DNA of 64,000 nt from Pseudomonadota bacterium (GTDB taxonomy: Bacteria; Pseudomonadota; Gammaproteobacteria; Steroidobacterales; Steroidobacteraceae). Positions within the stretch are counted from its first letter, which is position 1, and each line of letters opens with the position of its first letter. A model generated the notes under the pieces. That model had not been told where the DNA came from and searched no databases. It worked only from the letters and a program-made list of their open reading frames with translations. The stretch lies in NCBI GenBank assembly GCA_021838635.1, contig JAKCDC010000006.1:56547-120546 (forward strand), in the 5' to 3' direction. The position numbers and the translations under genes are program-made. Of this stretch, positions 1 to 8,885 are shown piece after piece.

Positions 1-245
1 TCGCCGAGGTGCGCCGCATCGTCGGGGAGATGCCGCTGCTGGTACCCGGCGTGGGCGCCCAGGGTGGCGATGTCGCTGCCGTGGTGCGCAGCGGCCAGAC
101 CGCCGCCGGCACCGGACTTATCATCAGCTCATCCCGCGGGATTCTCTACGCATCGCGGAGTGAGGACTTCGCGAGCGCGGCGCGCATAGCGACGGAACGG
201 CTGCGCAGCCAGATCAACGAACACCGACTGCGTCCGGCGCGCTGA
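1..245 (+). CDS. pyrF: Orotidine 5'-phosphate decarboxylase, C-terminal end (partial)
   Basis: This is the 3' end of a gene that begins before the window; the reading frame is open from base 3. The visible 80 residues contain LLVPGVGAQGGD followed by a SSRGILYA stretch, the phosphate-binding end of the TIM barrel in the longer (type 2) OMP decarboxylases. The enzyme makes UMP from OMP in the last step of de novo pyrimidine synthesis. It stops 6 bases before the next start. Identification rests on these two motifs only, but they are characteristic. Confidence 0.8.
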   Translation, partial: AEVRRIVGEMPLLVPGVGAQGGDVAAVVRSGQTAAGTGLIISSSRGILYASRSEDFASAARIATERLRSQINEHRLRPAR

Positions 246-251
246 GCGATC

Positions 252-1874
252 ATGAGGATGCGTGCGGCCTGGGGTGCGACCGTCACGTTCGTGCTCGCGG
301 CGCTCGTCGGCTGTGCGCCGCATCGCGGTGGCCCGGCGGTCGGGCACGGCGAGGCGAACATCCTGCGGCGCGGACTGGATCTCGAACCGGACTCCCTCGA
401 TCCGCAGAAGGCCCGATCCGTCGAGGCGCAACGCGTACTGCGCGATCTGTGCGAGGGCCTGACCACCCTGAACCGCCACGGACGCCCAGCGCCCGGCATC
501 GCAACGGGGTGGACGCTGAGTCCCGACGGCAAGACGTACACGTTCAAGTTGCGCCGCAACGCGCGCTGGTCGACGGGCGCACCGGTCGTCGCGGTGGATT
601 TCGTCGACGGACTACGCCGCCTGGTCGATCCCCGCACCGCATCGGCGTACGCCGCGGTGGTGAGCGTGATCCGCAATGCGCCCGCCATCATTGCGGGCCG
701 TCTGCCGCCGCAAGATCTCGGCGTGTCCGCGCCCACGGCGCATACCGTTGTGATCCGGCTGCGTACGCCCGCGCAGTATCTACCTGCACTACTTGCACAC
801 CCGACCACGTGCCCGGTCGACCCGGCGCTCTTGAAGCGTTACGGGGACGCCTATGCGCAGCCCGGGCACATGCCCTCCGACGGCGCGTTCACCTTGACGC
901 AGTGGGTGCACGGGTCGTACATCGAACTGACCCGCAATCCCGATTACTGGCGCAATGCTCAGACCCGCCTCGCGGGGGTGCGCTACGTCATCTCGACCGA
1001 CGAGAATACCGAACTCGAGATGTACCGGGCCGGCGAGCTCGACATCATGGATGTGGTGCCACGCGCCGAGATCGGCTGGATCCGTGCGCATCTGGGCAGC
1101 CAGCTGCACGTCGCACCGCAGCTCGGAACGTACTACTACGGCTTCAACCTGCGGCGCGCGCCGTTCAAGGGCGAGCGAGGACTGCGCCGCGCACTGGCCC
1201 TGGTCATTCAGCGGCGGCGCCTCACGCAGGACGTGCTGCGCACCGGCGAGCAACCCGCCTACAGCTGGGTCCCCCCCGGCACGGCTGGCTACCAGGTGCA
1301 GGCGCCCGCCTGGAGTCGCCTCAGCCTAGGCGCGCGAGTCGCCGAGGCGCGCCGCCTGTATGCGGCGGCCGGCTACTCCGCCGCGCATCCGCTGCGCTTC
1401 ACGCTGCAGTACAACACCGGGGAGATCCACCAGGACTTGGCGCTCGCGGTCGCCTCGATGTGGCGCACCGCGCTCGGCGTGCGGGTGCGCCTGGTTCGCG
1501 AGGACTTCAGCACGCTGATGCACAACATCAGCACCGGCGAGGCGACCATGTTCCGCTCCAGCTGGGAAGCGGACTACAACGATCCGTACACCTTCGCCCA
1601 GTACTTCAAGAGCGACTTCGGCATCAACATGCCGCACTATGACAACCCGAACTACGACCGATTGGTCGATCGCGCCGAAGCGACGCTCAATCCGGCCCGG
1701 CGCATCGCGCTGCTCGAGCGTGCCGAGCGGCTGATGCTGCACGACCAGCCGATCATCCCGCTGTACTTCTACGACAGCAAGCACCTGGTCAAACCATGGG
1801 TCACGGGGTGGTACGACAACCCGATGGATGTCACCTACAGCCGCGAACTCGGCCTGCGTGACCGATCACCCTGA
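252..1874 (+). CDS. OppA/DppA-type peptide-binding lipoprotein
   Basis: A 540-residue extracellular solute-binding protein, family 5. It starts with a lipoprotein signal whose lipobox LVGC places the acylated cysteine at residue 21. The mature part begins with the family pattern of an early LDPQK-like segment (SLDPQKARSVEAQRVLRDL), then WTLSPDGKTYTFKLR and the closing IIPLYFYDSKHLVKPWV region typical of oligopeptide-binding proteins. Length matches OppA/MppA. No permease or ATPase genes follow, so it is an orphan binding protein in this window. Its ligand (oligopeptide, murein peptide or other) cannot be told from sequence. It converges on trkH with a 27-base gap. Confidence 0.85.
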   Translation: MRMRAAWGATVTFVLAALVGCAPHRGGPAVGHGEANILRRGLDLEPDSLDPQKARSVEAQRVLRDLCEGLTTLNRHGRPAPGIATGWTLSPDGKTYTFKLRRNARWSTGAPVVAVDFVDGLRRLVDPRTASAYAAVVSVIRNAPAIIAGRLPPQDLGVSAPTAHTVVIRLRTPAQYLPALLAHPTTCPVDPALLKRYGDAYAQPGHMPSDGAFTLTQWVHGSYIELTRNPDYWRNAQTRLAGVRYVISTDENTELEMYRAGELDIMDVVPRAEIGWIRAHLGSQLHVAPQLGTYYYGFNLRRAPFKGERGLRRALALVIQRRRLTQDVLRTGEQPAYSWVPPGTAGYQVQAPAWSRLSLGARVAEARRLYAAAGYSAAHPLRFTLQYNTGEIHQDLALAVASMWRTALGVRVRLVREDFSTLMHNISTGEATMFRSSWEADYNDPYTFAQYFKSDFGINMPHYDNPNYDRLVDRAEATLNPARRIALLERAERLMLHDQPIIPLYFYDSKHLVKPWVTGWYDNPMDVTYSRELGLRDRSP

Positions 1875-1901
1875 GCGGCCGGGCGGCCACCGGACGCACG
1901 A

Positions 1902-3356
1902 TCATTTGCGCCAGAACGTGCGCGTAAACAGCACGATGACGCTGAAGATCTCCAGCCGCCCGAGCAACATCGCGGTGGTACAGATCCAGATCTGCGGCTC
2001 GGTGAGCGCATGCAGGTTCCACTGCGCGTGTCCGGGCAACCCGTAGGCGGTATTGTTGATCGAGGCGATGGTCACGCGGAACGCCGAATCAAAACCCATG
2101 CCGGTAAGCAACATGGCAAACACGAGCAGCGCGACGGCCATGAAATAGAGAAAAATGAAGGCGAGGATGCCGTCGGCGGCACGCTCCGGAATCGGTCTGC
2201 GGCCGACACGCACCGGCGCAACCGCACTCGGATGCACCAACAGCTTCAATTCCCGCTCGGCCTGGCGGGCCAGCACGAGCGTTCGGAACATCTTGATGCC
2301 ACCACCGCTGGTGCCGGTGCTGCACACCATGCCGGAGAGAAACAACATCCAAATGGGCGCGAATACAGGCCAGCCATGAAATCCGCCGCGACCGACCGAC
2401 ACCCAGCCGGTGGTGGTCGCCATCGAAATCACGTTGAAAGCCGAGTAGCGCAGCGCAGTATTGAAATTCGAATAGATTCCATCGAAAAACAACAGCAGCG
2501 CCACGCCAACGACGCTCAGCGACAGCACGATCGCCATCGCCTTGAATTCCGGATCATTACGATAGGGCTTGAGCGTCAGACGCCGCAGCGCCACGAAATG
2601 GCGGGTGAAATTCATCGAAGCGGCGAGCATCAACACCATCAACACCATTTCCACGGCCGGAGAGTGGAAATAAGCGATGCTGGCATCGTGCGTGGAAAAC
2701 CCGCCGAGAGAAACCGCCGAGAATGCATGGCAGATCGCATCGAACCAGGTCATGCCGCTGACCCGCAGCGCAAAGATGCCGGCCGCGGTGAGCAGCACGT
2801 ACACGAGCCACACCGAGCGGGCGGCCTCGGTGATGCGTGGTTCGAGCTTCTGATCCTTCACCGGCCCGGGCGCATCCGCCTTGTACAGCTGCATGCCGCC
2901 GATACCGAGCAATGGCATCACGCCCATGGCCACCACGATCACCGCCAGGCCGCCGACCCAAATGAGCGTGCAGCGCCAGAAATTCAGCGACGGCGCGAGC
3001 GAATCGAGCCCCGTGAACACCGTCGAACCGGTAGTGGTGAGGCCCGACATCGTCTCGAACAGCGCGCGGGCGAAGGTCAGCCCCGGCATGGCCATCAGGA
3101 GCGGCAGCGTCGCGACGGCCGCGAGCAAGATCCAGCCGACGGTCACCAGCAAAAACCCATCGCGCGGTTTCAGCTCGCGGCGGTATTTGTAAGTCAGGGC
3201 CGCGACTCCCAGGCCCACAGTCGTAGTCAGCGCCGCGCACACCAGGAAGGTCGACCACAGACCATCGCCCGTGACGAGCGAGCATCCGATCGGCAGCGCA
3301 TAGACCAGGCCGAAGGCGGCCAGGATCAATCCAAGGAAATAAATGATGCCGAGCAT
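1902..3356 (-). CDS. trkH: Trk potassium uptake system, membrane subunit TrkH
   Basis: A 484-residue polytopic membrane protein of the Trk/Ktr/HKT superfamily, forming the K+ pore of the Trk system. Four pore-loop repeats can be seen: SGLTTTGSTV, SLGGFST, TTTGWVS and INNTAYG, each with the conserved glycine of the selectivity filter. Length matches the TrkH/TrkG family. It lies 10 bases downstream of trkA on the same strand, so pore and NAD-binding gating subunit are probably co-translated. Last gene of the uvrD-trkA-trkH group. Confidence 0.95.
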   Translation of the reverse strand: MLGIIYFLGLILAAFGLVYALPIGCSLVTGDGLWSTFLVCAALTTTVGLGVAALTYKYRRELKPRDGFLLVTVGWILLAAVATLPLLMAMPGLTFARALFETMSGLTTTGSTVFTGLDSLAPSLNFWRCTLIWVGGLAVIVVAMGVMPLLGIGGMQLYKADAPGPVKDQKLEPRITEAARSVWLVYVLLTAAGIFALRVSGMTWFDAICHAFSAVSLGGFSTHDASIAYFHSPAVEMVLMVLMLAASMNFTRHFVALRRLTLKPYRNDPEFKAMAIVLSLSVVGVALLLFFDGIYSNFNTALRYSAFNVISMATTTGWVSVGRGGFHGWPVFAPIWMLFLSGMVCSTGTSGGGIKMFRTLVLARQAERELKLLVHPSAVAPVRVGRRPIPERAADGILAFIFLYFMAVALLVFAMLLTGMGFDSAFRVTIASINNTAYGLPGHAQWNLHALTEPQIWICTTAMLLGRLEIFSVIVLFTRTFWRK

Positions 3357-3366
3357 GGGCGGGTAA

Positions 3367-4737
3367 TCAGGGCGCCGCCCGCATCAGCAGACGCTCCACT
3401 GCGTCGATGTGGCGCCGGTCGGCGAGAAAGAGAATGAGATGATCATTGGCCCGGATCCGGGTGTCATGGTGTGCCATCAGCACTTGCTCGCCACGCACGA
3501 TGGCACCGATCGAGGCGCCCTCGGGCAGATCAATGTCTTGCACGGTCCGCCCCACCACGCGCGAGCTCCGCTCCTCGCCGCGCGCCACCGCCTCGATAGC
3601 CTCAGCAGCGCCACGCCGCAGCGCGTGCACACGCACGACTTCACCGCGGCGCACGTGCGCCAGCAGCGTCCCGATCGTAATCGTCTGCGGCGTCACCGCC
3701 ACGTCGATGCTTCCGCTTTCGATCAGGTCCGCATACGAAGACGCGTTCACCAACGCCATGACGCGGCGCGCGCCGAGCCGCTTGGCGAGCATGGCCGAGA
3801 GAATATTGGTCTCTTCCGAGTTGGTGATCGCGGCGAATACATCGGCGCTATCGATGTTCTCCTCGATCAGCAGCTCTTCATCGGCCGCGTCTCCGGACAG
3901 CACGATGGTGTTCTCCAGTTGCTCCGAGAGCAGCTGGGCACGTCGTGAATCGTGCTCGATGAGCTTGACCTGGGCGCCGCGCTCCAGTGAGCGCGCCAGC
4001 CGCTGCCCGATATTGCCGCCACCAGCGATCAGAACACGCCGCACGCGTGAATCCTCGCGCCGCAACGCGCCGATCACGCTGTGCACGTCCTCGCTCACCG
4101 CGAGGAAGAAGACCTCATCGCCCGCTTCGATGACTGAATCGCCCTGCGGGGGAACCAGACGACCGGCGCGGTAGATCGCCACCACACGCGTCTGGATCTG
4201 CCCGAGAAGCTCCGGCAACTCGCGCAGGCTGTGTCCGACCAACAGTCCACCCGGCTCAGAGCGTGCGCCCACGAGTCGTACTTTACCGCCGGCGAATTCG
4301 AGCAGCTGAAACGCCCCCGGATGGTGAATGAGGCGCTCGAGGTACTCGGTGACGAGCTGCTCGGGGCTGATGAACACGTCGACCGGAATCGCCGTTTCGC
4401 TGAACAGCTCCGGCCGGGAGGTGTACTCCGCGGAACGGATCCGTGCGATCTTGGTCGGCGTGCGGAACAGGCGAAAGGCGACCTCGCAGGCCATCATGTT
4501 GACTTCATCGCTATTGGTCAGCGCGACGAGCAAATCCGCCTCACCCGCGCCAGCGGCCTGCAGCACGCTCGGAAATGCCGCGTTGCCGGCCACGGTGTGC
4601 ACATCGAGACGATCCTGCAGATCTCGCAACACGTCCTCGTCGTTGTCGACGACGGTGACGTCATTAGCCTCCTCGCGCGAAAAGTGGCGGGCGACCGTAC
4701 GGCCGACCTGACCGGCACCGAGGATGAGAATCTTCAT
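3367..4737 (-). CDS. trkA: Trk system NAD-binding subunit TrkA
   Basis: A 456-residue cytoplasmic regulator of Trk K+ uptake with two tandem RCK halves. Each half has a Rossmann fold: ILGAGQVGRTVAR at the N-terminus and LIAGGGNIGQRLAR in the middle, each followed by a TrkA-C segment. The start is set at the ATG beginning MKILILGAG; this codon overlaps the uvrD stop as ATGA, indicating translational coupling, and gives the normal family length. An extension 12 codons upstream is possible but would run into uvrD and add nothing recognisable. Confidence 0.95.
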   Translation of the reverse strand: MKILILGAGQVGRTVARHFSREEANDVTVVDNDEDVLRDLQDRLDVHTVAGNAAFPSVLQAAGAGEADLLVALTNSDEVNMMACEVAFRLFRTPTKIARIRSAEYTSRPELFSETAIPVDVFISPEQLVTEYLERLIHHPGAFQLLEFAGGKVRLVGARSEPGGLLVGHSLRELPELLGQIQTRVVAIYRAGRLVPPQGDSVIEAGDEVFFLAVSEDVHSVIGALRREDSRVRRVLIAGGGNIGQRLARSLERGAQVKLIEHDSRRAQLLSEQLENTIVLSGDAADEELLIEENIDSADVFAAITNSEETNILSAMLAKRLGARRVMALVNASSYADLIESGSIDVAVTPQTITIGTLLAHVRRGEVVRVHALRRGAAEAIEAVARGEERSSRVVGRTVQDIDLPEGASIGAIVRGEQVLMAHHDTRIRANDHLILFLADRRHIDAVERLLMRAAP

Positions 4738-7700
4738 AGGGGTTCCAGATTGGCGTACTGCATGACCAGCCACTTCAGGCCCTGGCGCTCGAAGTTGACC
4801 TGAATGCGGGCCTGCGGGCCGCTGCCCTCGAGATTGAGGATCACACCTTCGCCGAATTTGCCGTGGCGAACGCGCGCCCCAAGCCGCAAGCCGGGTATGG
4901 ACGGCTCGGCGCGCGGCCGGGGTGTCCCGTAACTCCCTCGGTGCACCGGCGCGGTGTCGTACGTGGACTCACGTGAAAATCGCCCGCTCGCCACCGGCCG
5001 GGCCACCTGCAGCCGCGGCCGGATCTCCTCGATGAGCTCCTGCGGGGTCTCCTTGATGAAGCGCGAGGGCTGACTGTAACTGTCGACGCCGTGCAGCCGG
5101 CGCTGCTCGGCATACGTCAGGTACAGCTGCTTCATTGCCCGGGTCATGCCGACATAGCACAAGCGGCGCTCTTCCTCGAGGCCGTCCAGATCGCCGATCG
5201 AGCGTTGGTGCGGGAACAGACCGTCCTCCATACCGGTGAGAAACACGACGGGAAACTCCAGCCCCTTCGCGGTATGCAGCGTCATCATCTGCACGCAGTC
5301 TTCCCAGGCGTCGGCCTGGCCTTCCCCGGACTCGAGCGTCACATGGGCGAGGAACGCCTCGAGCGGCGGCAGATCGGTATCCAGCGTATCGGCCTGGAAG
5401 CCGCGCGCGGCACTCACCAGCTCCTCCAGGTTCTCCACCCGCGCCTCGCCGCGGTCAGCCTTGTCGCGCTTGTGAAATTCGATCAGGCCACTCACCTCCA
5501 GCATCCGATCGACCTGCTCGTGCAACGCGAGGCCCTGCACTTCGGCGCTCAGGCGCTCGATGAGCTCGAGGAATCCGCGCAGCGCCGCCGAGGCCTTCGG
5601 CCCCAACGCATCGCCCGCGACGGTGGCCTGCGCCGCCTCCCAGAGCGGACTGCCGGCCGCACGAGCCGCGGCGCGCAGCGTATCGAGGCTCTTCGCTCCG
5701 ATGCCCCGGGTCGGCAGATTCACGACCCGCTCGAAAGAGGCATCGTCACGCCGGTTGGCAATCAGGCGCAGGTACGCGAGCGCATCCTTGATTTCAGCCC
5801 GCTCGAAGAATCGCAGGCCGCCGTACACTCGGTAGGGGATGCGAGCGGCCAGAAACATCTCTTCGAATACCCGCGACTGCGCGTTCGAGCGGTAGAGAAT
5901 CGCGATGTCACGATGAACCCCGCCGTGCGCGACGTGCTCGCGGATACGCTGGCAAACAAACTCCGCCTCGTCGCGCTCGTTGAACGCAGCATAGATGCGG
6001 ATCGGCTCGCCTTCATCGCCGCTGGTCCAGAGCGTCTTGCCCAGTCGGCCTGAATTGTTGTGGATCAACCCGTTCGCGGCCGCCAGAATCGTCCCCGTCG
6101 AGCGGTAGTTCTGTTCCAGTCGGTACAGATTAATTGCCGGAAAATCCCGTCCGAACTGCTGGAGGTTCTCCACACGCGCCCCCCGCCAGCCGTACACGGA
6201 ATTGTGTGTAACAACACCGTTGGCGATGTAATTATGTGTGCGATCGACGTTCAGATCAAAAACTTGAGTATCCGACTCTTGGTGTTCTACCCGCTCCACA
6301 ATATCGAATCCGGAATTTTCAGTCGCCATGACCATTCCGGGTCGAATTGCCGCCGCTTGAACAAACGGAAGCGCGCGATCGAGGATTCTTGCCTGAAGGA
6401 CGAAACGCGCACCGAGCGCTTTGCGAATGCGCCGCGCAATCTCCATCAGTTCGGCAAAATCGCTTCGTGCCGTCTCAAACCGCCAACCCTTGGATCCGGT
6501 CTTCGCTGCTCTGACGCTAAAGCCGTTCTCCTTCAGCACGGCTTTATCGACCTCGCTTGTTCCGACGATGCTGATGCAGTGCATGGGATTTGATCCCTGG
6601 CGATCACCGCACAATGTGATTACCAGGTTGCGCCGACATGAATTGCGGCTACGAGGCACATGGTGTGGGCGCTCCGGGTCTAATCCTACGTCGGCGAGAA
6701 GTCGGATCGCGGCCGACTCAGAATCTATGGATCTAAAAACCCGCGCGATATATTCCGGATCGTGCACCGGTGCGTTGCGCGCCTTCCCCTTGCGCGGCAC
6801 GAACGGCAACGTCGGCAGTCCGTACTTTAGTGACGTCAGCGTCTCATCGAGACGCGCGTCACTTTCATTGGAATGGGTACGAATGACCCAGGCAGCGTCC
6901 GCGTGTTCGACGCGCGCCCGATGTTTGAAACCCACCATGGGCTTGGCTTCGGCATTTGTATAGACCTCAGAGGTGCCGAGCCGGTACCCGATGCCTTCCT
7001 TGTGCATGAGGTATAGAACGTAGGTTCGTGGCGTCTCACCCAGGAGATATCCGGCCAGATGGGTATGCTCAGGAGTGCTGCAGATGACTCGCCCTGAGCG
7101 CATGTTCAGACGAACCATTGTTCCCTGGCGGTGGACGGAAAACTTTCGCGTGACTGCGGCCGGCCTGAAATCGCCATTGCCGTAGCCGGAAATGATCTGC
7201 TCGCCCACCTCAATTGCTTCGATGGCTTTCTGAGAGCCATCAGCCATCGCGATCATTGTGCCGGCAGCCAGGCACTGATCGTCATCACCAACCACGAACG
7301 GGCAACCGCCCTCGCCGGCAATCAGCTTCAGCCACGCGTACTGGATGGTGTTGGTATCCTGGAACTCATCGACCAGGATGTGACGGAAGCGCTGACGATA
7401 ATGCGCCAGCAGCGCCGGCTGATCGCGCCACAGCTCGAACGCGCGCAGCAGCAGCTCGGCGAAATCGACCACGCCGGTGAGGGCGCAGGCCTCCTCGTAC
7501 AGCGCATACAGGCGGATCATCTGCGCGCGGATCGGGTCGTTGCCCGCTTTCAAGTGCTTGCTGCGGCGGCCCTCGTCCTTGTTGGAATTGATGAACCACT
7601 GCACCTCGCGCGGCACCCAGCGGGTCTCGTCGAGCTGCTGTGCCCGAAGGATCTTCTTGATCAGCCGTTGCTGGTCCTCGGAGTCGATGATCTGGAAGCT

Positions 7701-8027
7701 CTCCACGAGTCCAGCCTCGTGCCAGTGCCGGCGCAGCAGCCGGTGGGCGATGCCGTGGAAGGTGCCGATCCAGAGCACCCCGGGCGGCATGCCGAGCAAG
7801 GACTCGATGCGCGCGCGCATCTCGCCGGCGGCCTTGTTGGTGAAAGTGACCGCGAGGATCGAGTGCGGCGAGACGCCCTCGGCCTGAATCAGCCAGGCAA
7901 TGCGATGCGTGAGCACGCGGGTCTTGCCGCTGCCGGCGCCGGCCAGCACCAGCACCGGGCCTAAGGGTGCGGTCACTGCGGCGCGCTGGGCCGCATTGAG
8001 CCGCTCGAGGATCGGGTCGAGACTCAT
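4734..8027 (-). CDS. uvrD: DNA helicase II (UvrD) interrupted by an in-frame intein
   Basis: A 1097-residue precursor; without the intein (residues 252-609) the helicase would be 739 residues, close to normal UvrD length. SF1 motifs: Walker A GAGSGKT at 30-36, DEFQD at 220-224, and motif III split after GDDDQ (residue 251), resuming with SVYGWRGA at 610. After that come EQNYRSTG, TLHTAKGLEF, VGMTRA and a C-terminal Tudor-like segment with VRHGKFGEG, diagnostic of UvrD rather than Rep. The protein unwinds DNA in nucleotide excision and mismatch repair. Activity should depend on intein splicing because the insertion cuts a catalytic motif. It lies 15 bases after gloB and overlaps trkA by four bases. 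Confidence 0.95.
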   Translation of the reverse strand: MSLDPILERLNAAQRAAVTAPLGPVLVLAGAGSGKTRVLTHRIAWLIQAEGVSPHSILAVTFTNKAAGEMRARIESLLGMPPGVLWIGTFHGIAHRLLRRHWHEAGLVESFQIIDSEDQQRLIKKILRAQQLDETRWVPREVQWFINSNKDEGRRSKHLKAGNDPIRAQMIRLYALYEEACALTGVVDFAELLLRAFELWRDQPALLAHYRQRFRHILVDEFQDTNTIQYAWLKLIAGEGGCPFVVGDDDQCLAAGTMIAMADGSQKAIEAIEVGEQIISGYGNGDFRPAAVTRKFSVHRQGTMVRLNMRSGRVICSTPEHTHLAGYLLGETPRTYVLYLMHKEGIGYRLGTSEVYTNAEAKPMVGFKHRARVEHADAAWVIRTHSNESDARLDETLTSLKYGLPTLPFVPRKGKARNAPVHDPEYIARVFRSIDSESAAIRLLADVGLDPERPHHVPRSRNSCRRNLVITLCGDRQGSNPMHCISIVGTSEVDKAVLKENGFSVRAAKTGSKGWRFETARSDFAELMEIARRIRKALGARFVLQARILDRALPFVQAAAIRPGMVMATENSGFDIVERVEHQESDTQVFDLNVDRTHNYIANGVVTHNSVYGWRGARVENLQQFGRDFPAINLYRLEQNYRSTGTILAAANGLIHNNSGRLGKTLWTSGDEGEPIRIYAAFNERDEAEFVCQRIREHVAHGGVHRDIAILYRSNAQSRVFEEMFLAARIPYRVYGGLRFFERAEIKDALAYLRLIANRRDDASFERVVNLPTRGIGAKSLDTLRAAARAAGSPLWEAAQATVAGDALGPKASAALRGFLELIERLSAEVQGLALHEQVDRMLEVSGLIEFHKRDKADRGEARVENLEELVSAARGFQADTLDTDLPPLEAFLAHVTLESGEGQADAWEDCVQMMTLHTAKGLEFPVVFLTGMEDGLFPHQRSIGDLDGLEEERRLCYVGMTRAMKQLYLTYAEQRRLHGVDSYSQPSRFIKETPQELIEEIRPRLQVARPVASGRFSRESTYDTAPVHRGSYGTPRPRAEPSIPGLRLGARVRHGKFGEGVILNLEGSGPQARIQVNFERQGLKWLVMQYANLEPL
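6201..7274 (-). other. Intein inside UvrD (358 residues)
   Basis: The insert runs from Cys252 to Asn609 of the precursor. It has the hallmarks of a class 1 intein: Cys at position 1 (CLAAGTMI), a splicing block B with TPEH at intein residues 67-70, a C-terminal block F (VFDLNVDRTHNYIANG), a terminal His-Asn, and Ser as the first residue of the C-extein. Removing it rejoins GDDDQ to SVYGWRGA exactly. The middle of about 170 residues shows no clear LAGLIDADG motif; it contains TSLKYGLPTLPF and LVITLCGDRQG. The DNA is visibly richer in A+T than the flanking helicase sequence, suggesting transfer. From memory, similar inteins occur in actinobacterial UvrD/PcrA-type helicases. Confidence 0.93.
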
Positions 8028-8042
8028 GGCCGGCGCATTCTA

Positions 8043-8837
8043 CTACCAGCGGTTGCGCAGCTCGCGCAGGCGCAGGAAGACCGTACGCGCATCCGGGTGT
8101 GCCGGCAGATCGGGCTGCCCGGCGCGCAGTCGCTCGATGAGCGAGGCACTGTCCAGGCGCAGAAAGGTGTTGATCTGCCGTTCGTCGGCGAGTGTGGTCA
8201 CCGGCGCATCGGCCGAGTCGGCGGTTCGAACATTCGTCAGCAGTGCTCGGGCGAGCGCATTGTCCGGTTCGCGATCGAGCGTGAATTCGAGATTGCGCAC
8301 GAGGTAGTCGTGGCCCGGGAACACCCGGGTCGTATCCGGTAGGCGCGCCAGCAGCCGGCTGAAGGTCTCGTAGAGACGCTCCGGATCGCCGCCGTTGTGG
8401 CAATTGCCCGCGCCGGCATTGAACAGCGTATCGCCGCTGAACAGCGCCGGCTGCTCGCCGTGCGCGAGCAGACACAGGTGCGCGAGCGTGTGCCCCGGGG
8501 TGTCGAGGCATTCGAGCTCGAGCCGGCCCACGTGGATCACATCCCCGGCGCCGAGTCCGCGCTCGACGCCGCCGATCCGCTTCGCCGCCGCGGCGTGTGC
8601 GAGCACCTTGGCGCCAGTCGCCTCAACGAGCGCCGCGTTGCCACCGGTGTGGTCCCGATGCTCGTGGGTATTGAGGATCTGCGTGATCCGCCAGCCTTTG
8701 CGCTGCGCCATGTCCTGGCACAGCCGCCACTCGAGCGGGTCGATGGCGAGCGCCTCACCGGTTTGCGGACAGGCCACCAGGTAGTGAAAATTGCGGTAGG
8801 CATTGCCCGTCCAGATGCGCTCGATCAGCATCCGCAC
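8043..8837 (-). CDS. gloB: Hydroxyacylglutathione hydrolase (glyoxalase II)
   Basis: A 264-residue metallo-beta-lactamase-fold enzyme that hydrolyses S-D-lactoylglutathione in methylglyoxal detoxification. The binuclear metal site is visible as THEHRDH (residues about 57-63), DTPGHT, FSGDTLFNAG and FPGHDY, in the order and spacing of GloB. The C-terminal substrate-binding domain ends with a PDARTVFLRLRELRN-like segment usual for the family. It lies 48 bases after the sugar transporter gene and 15 bases before uvrD on the same strand, so it may share transcripts with both. Confidence 0.95.
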   Translation of the reverse strand: MRMLIERIWTGNAYRNFHYLVACPQTGEALAIDPLEWRLCQDMAQRKGWRITQILNTHEHRDHTGGNAALVEATGAKVLAHAAAAKRIGGVERGLGAGDVIHVGRLELECLDTPGHTLAHLCLLAHGEQPALFSGDTLFNAGAGNCHNGGDPERLYETFSRLLARLPDTTRVFPGHDYLVRNLEFTLDREPDNALARALLTNVRTADSADAPVTTLADERQINTFLRLDSASLIERLRAGQPDLPAHPDARTVFLRLRELRNRW

Positions 8838-8885
8838 AGGATACCCGATCAGCGCCCCGAGCGACCGCCCGCGGCCGGACTGCGC

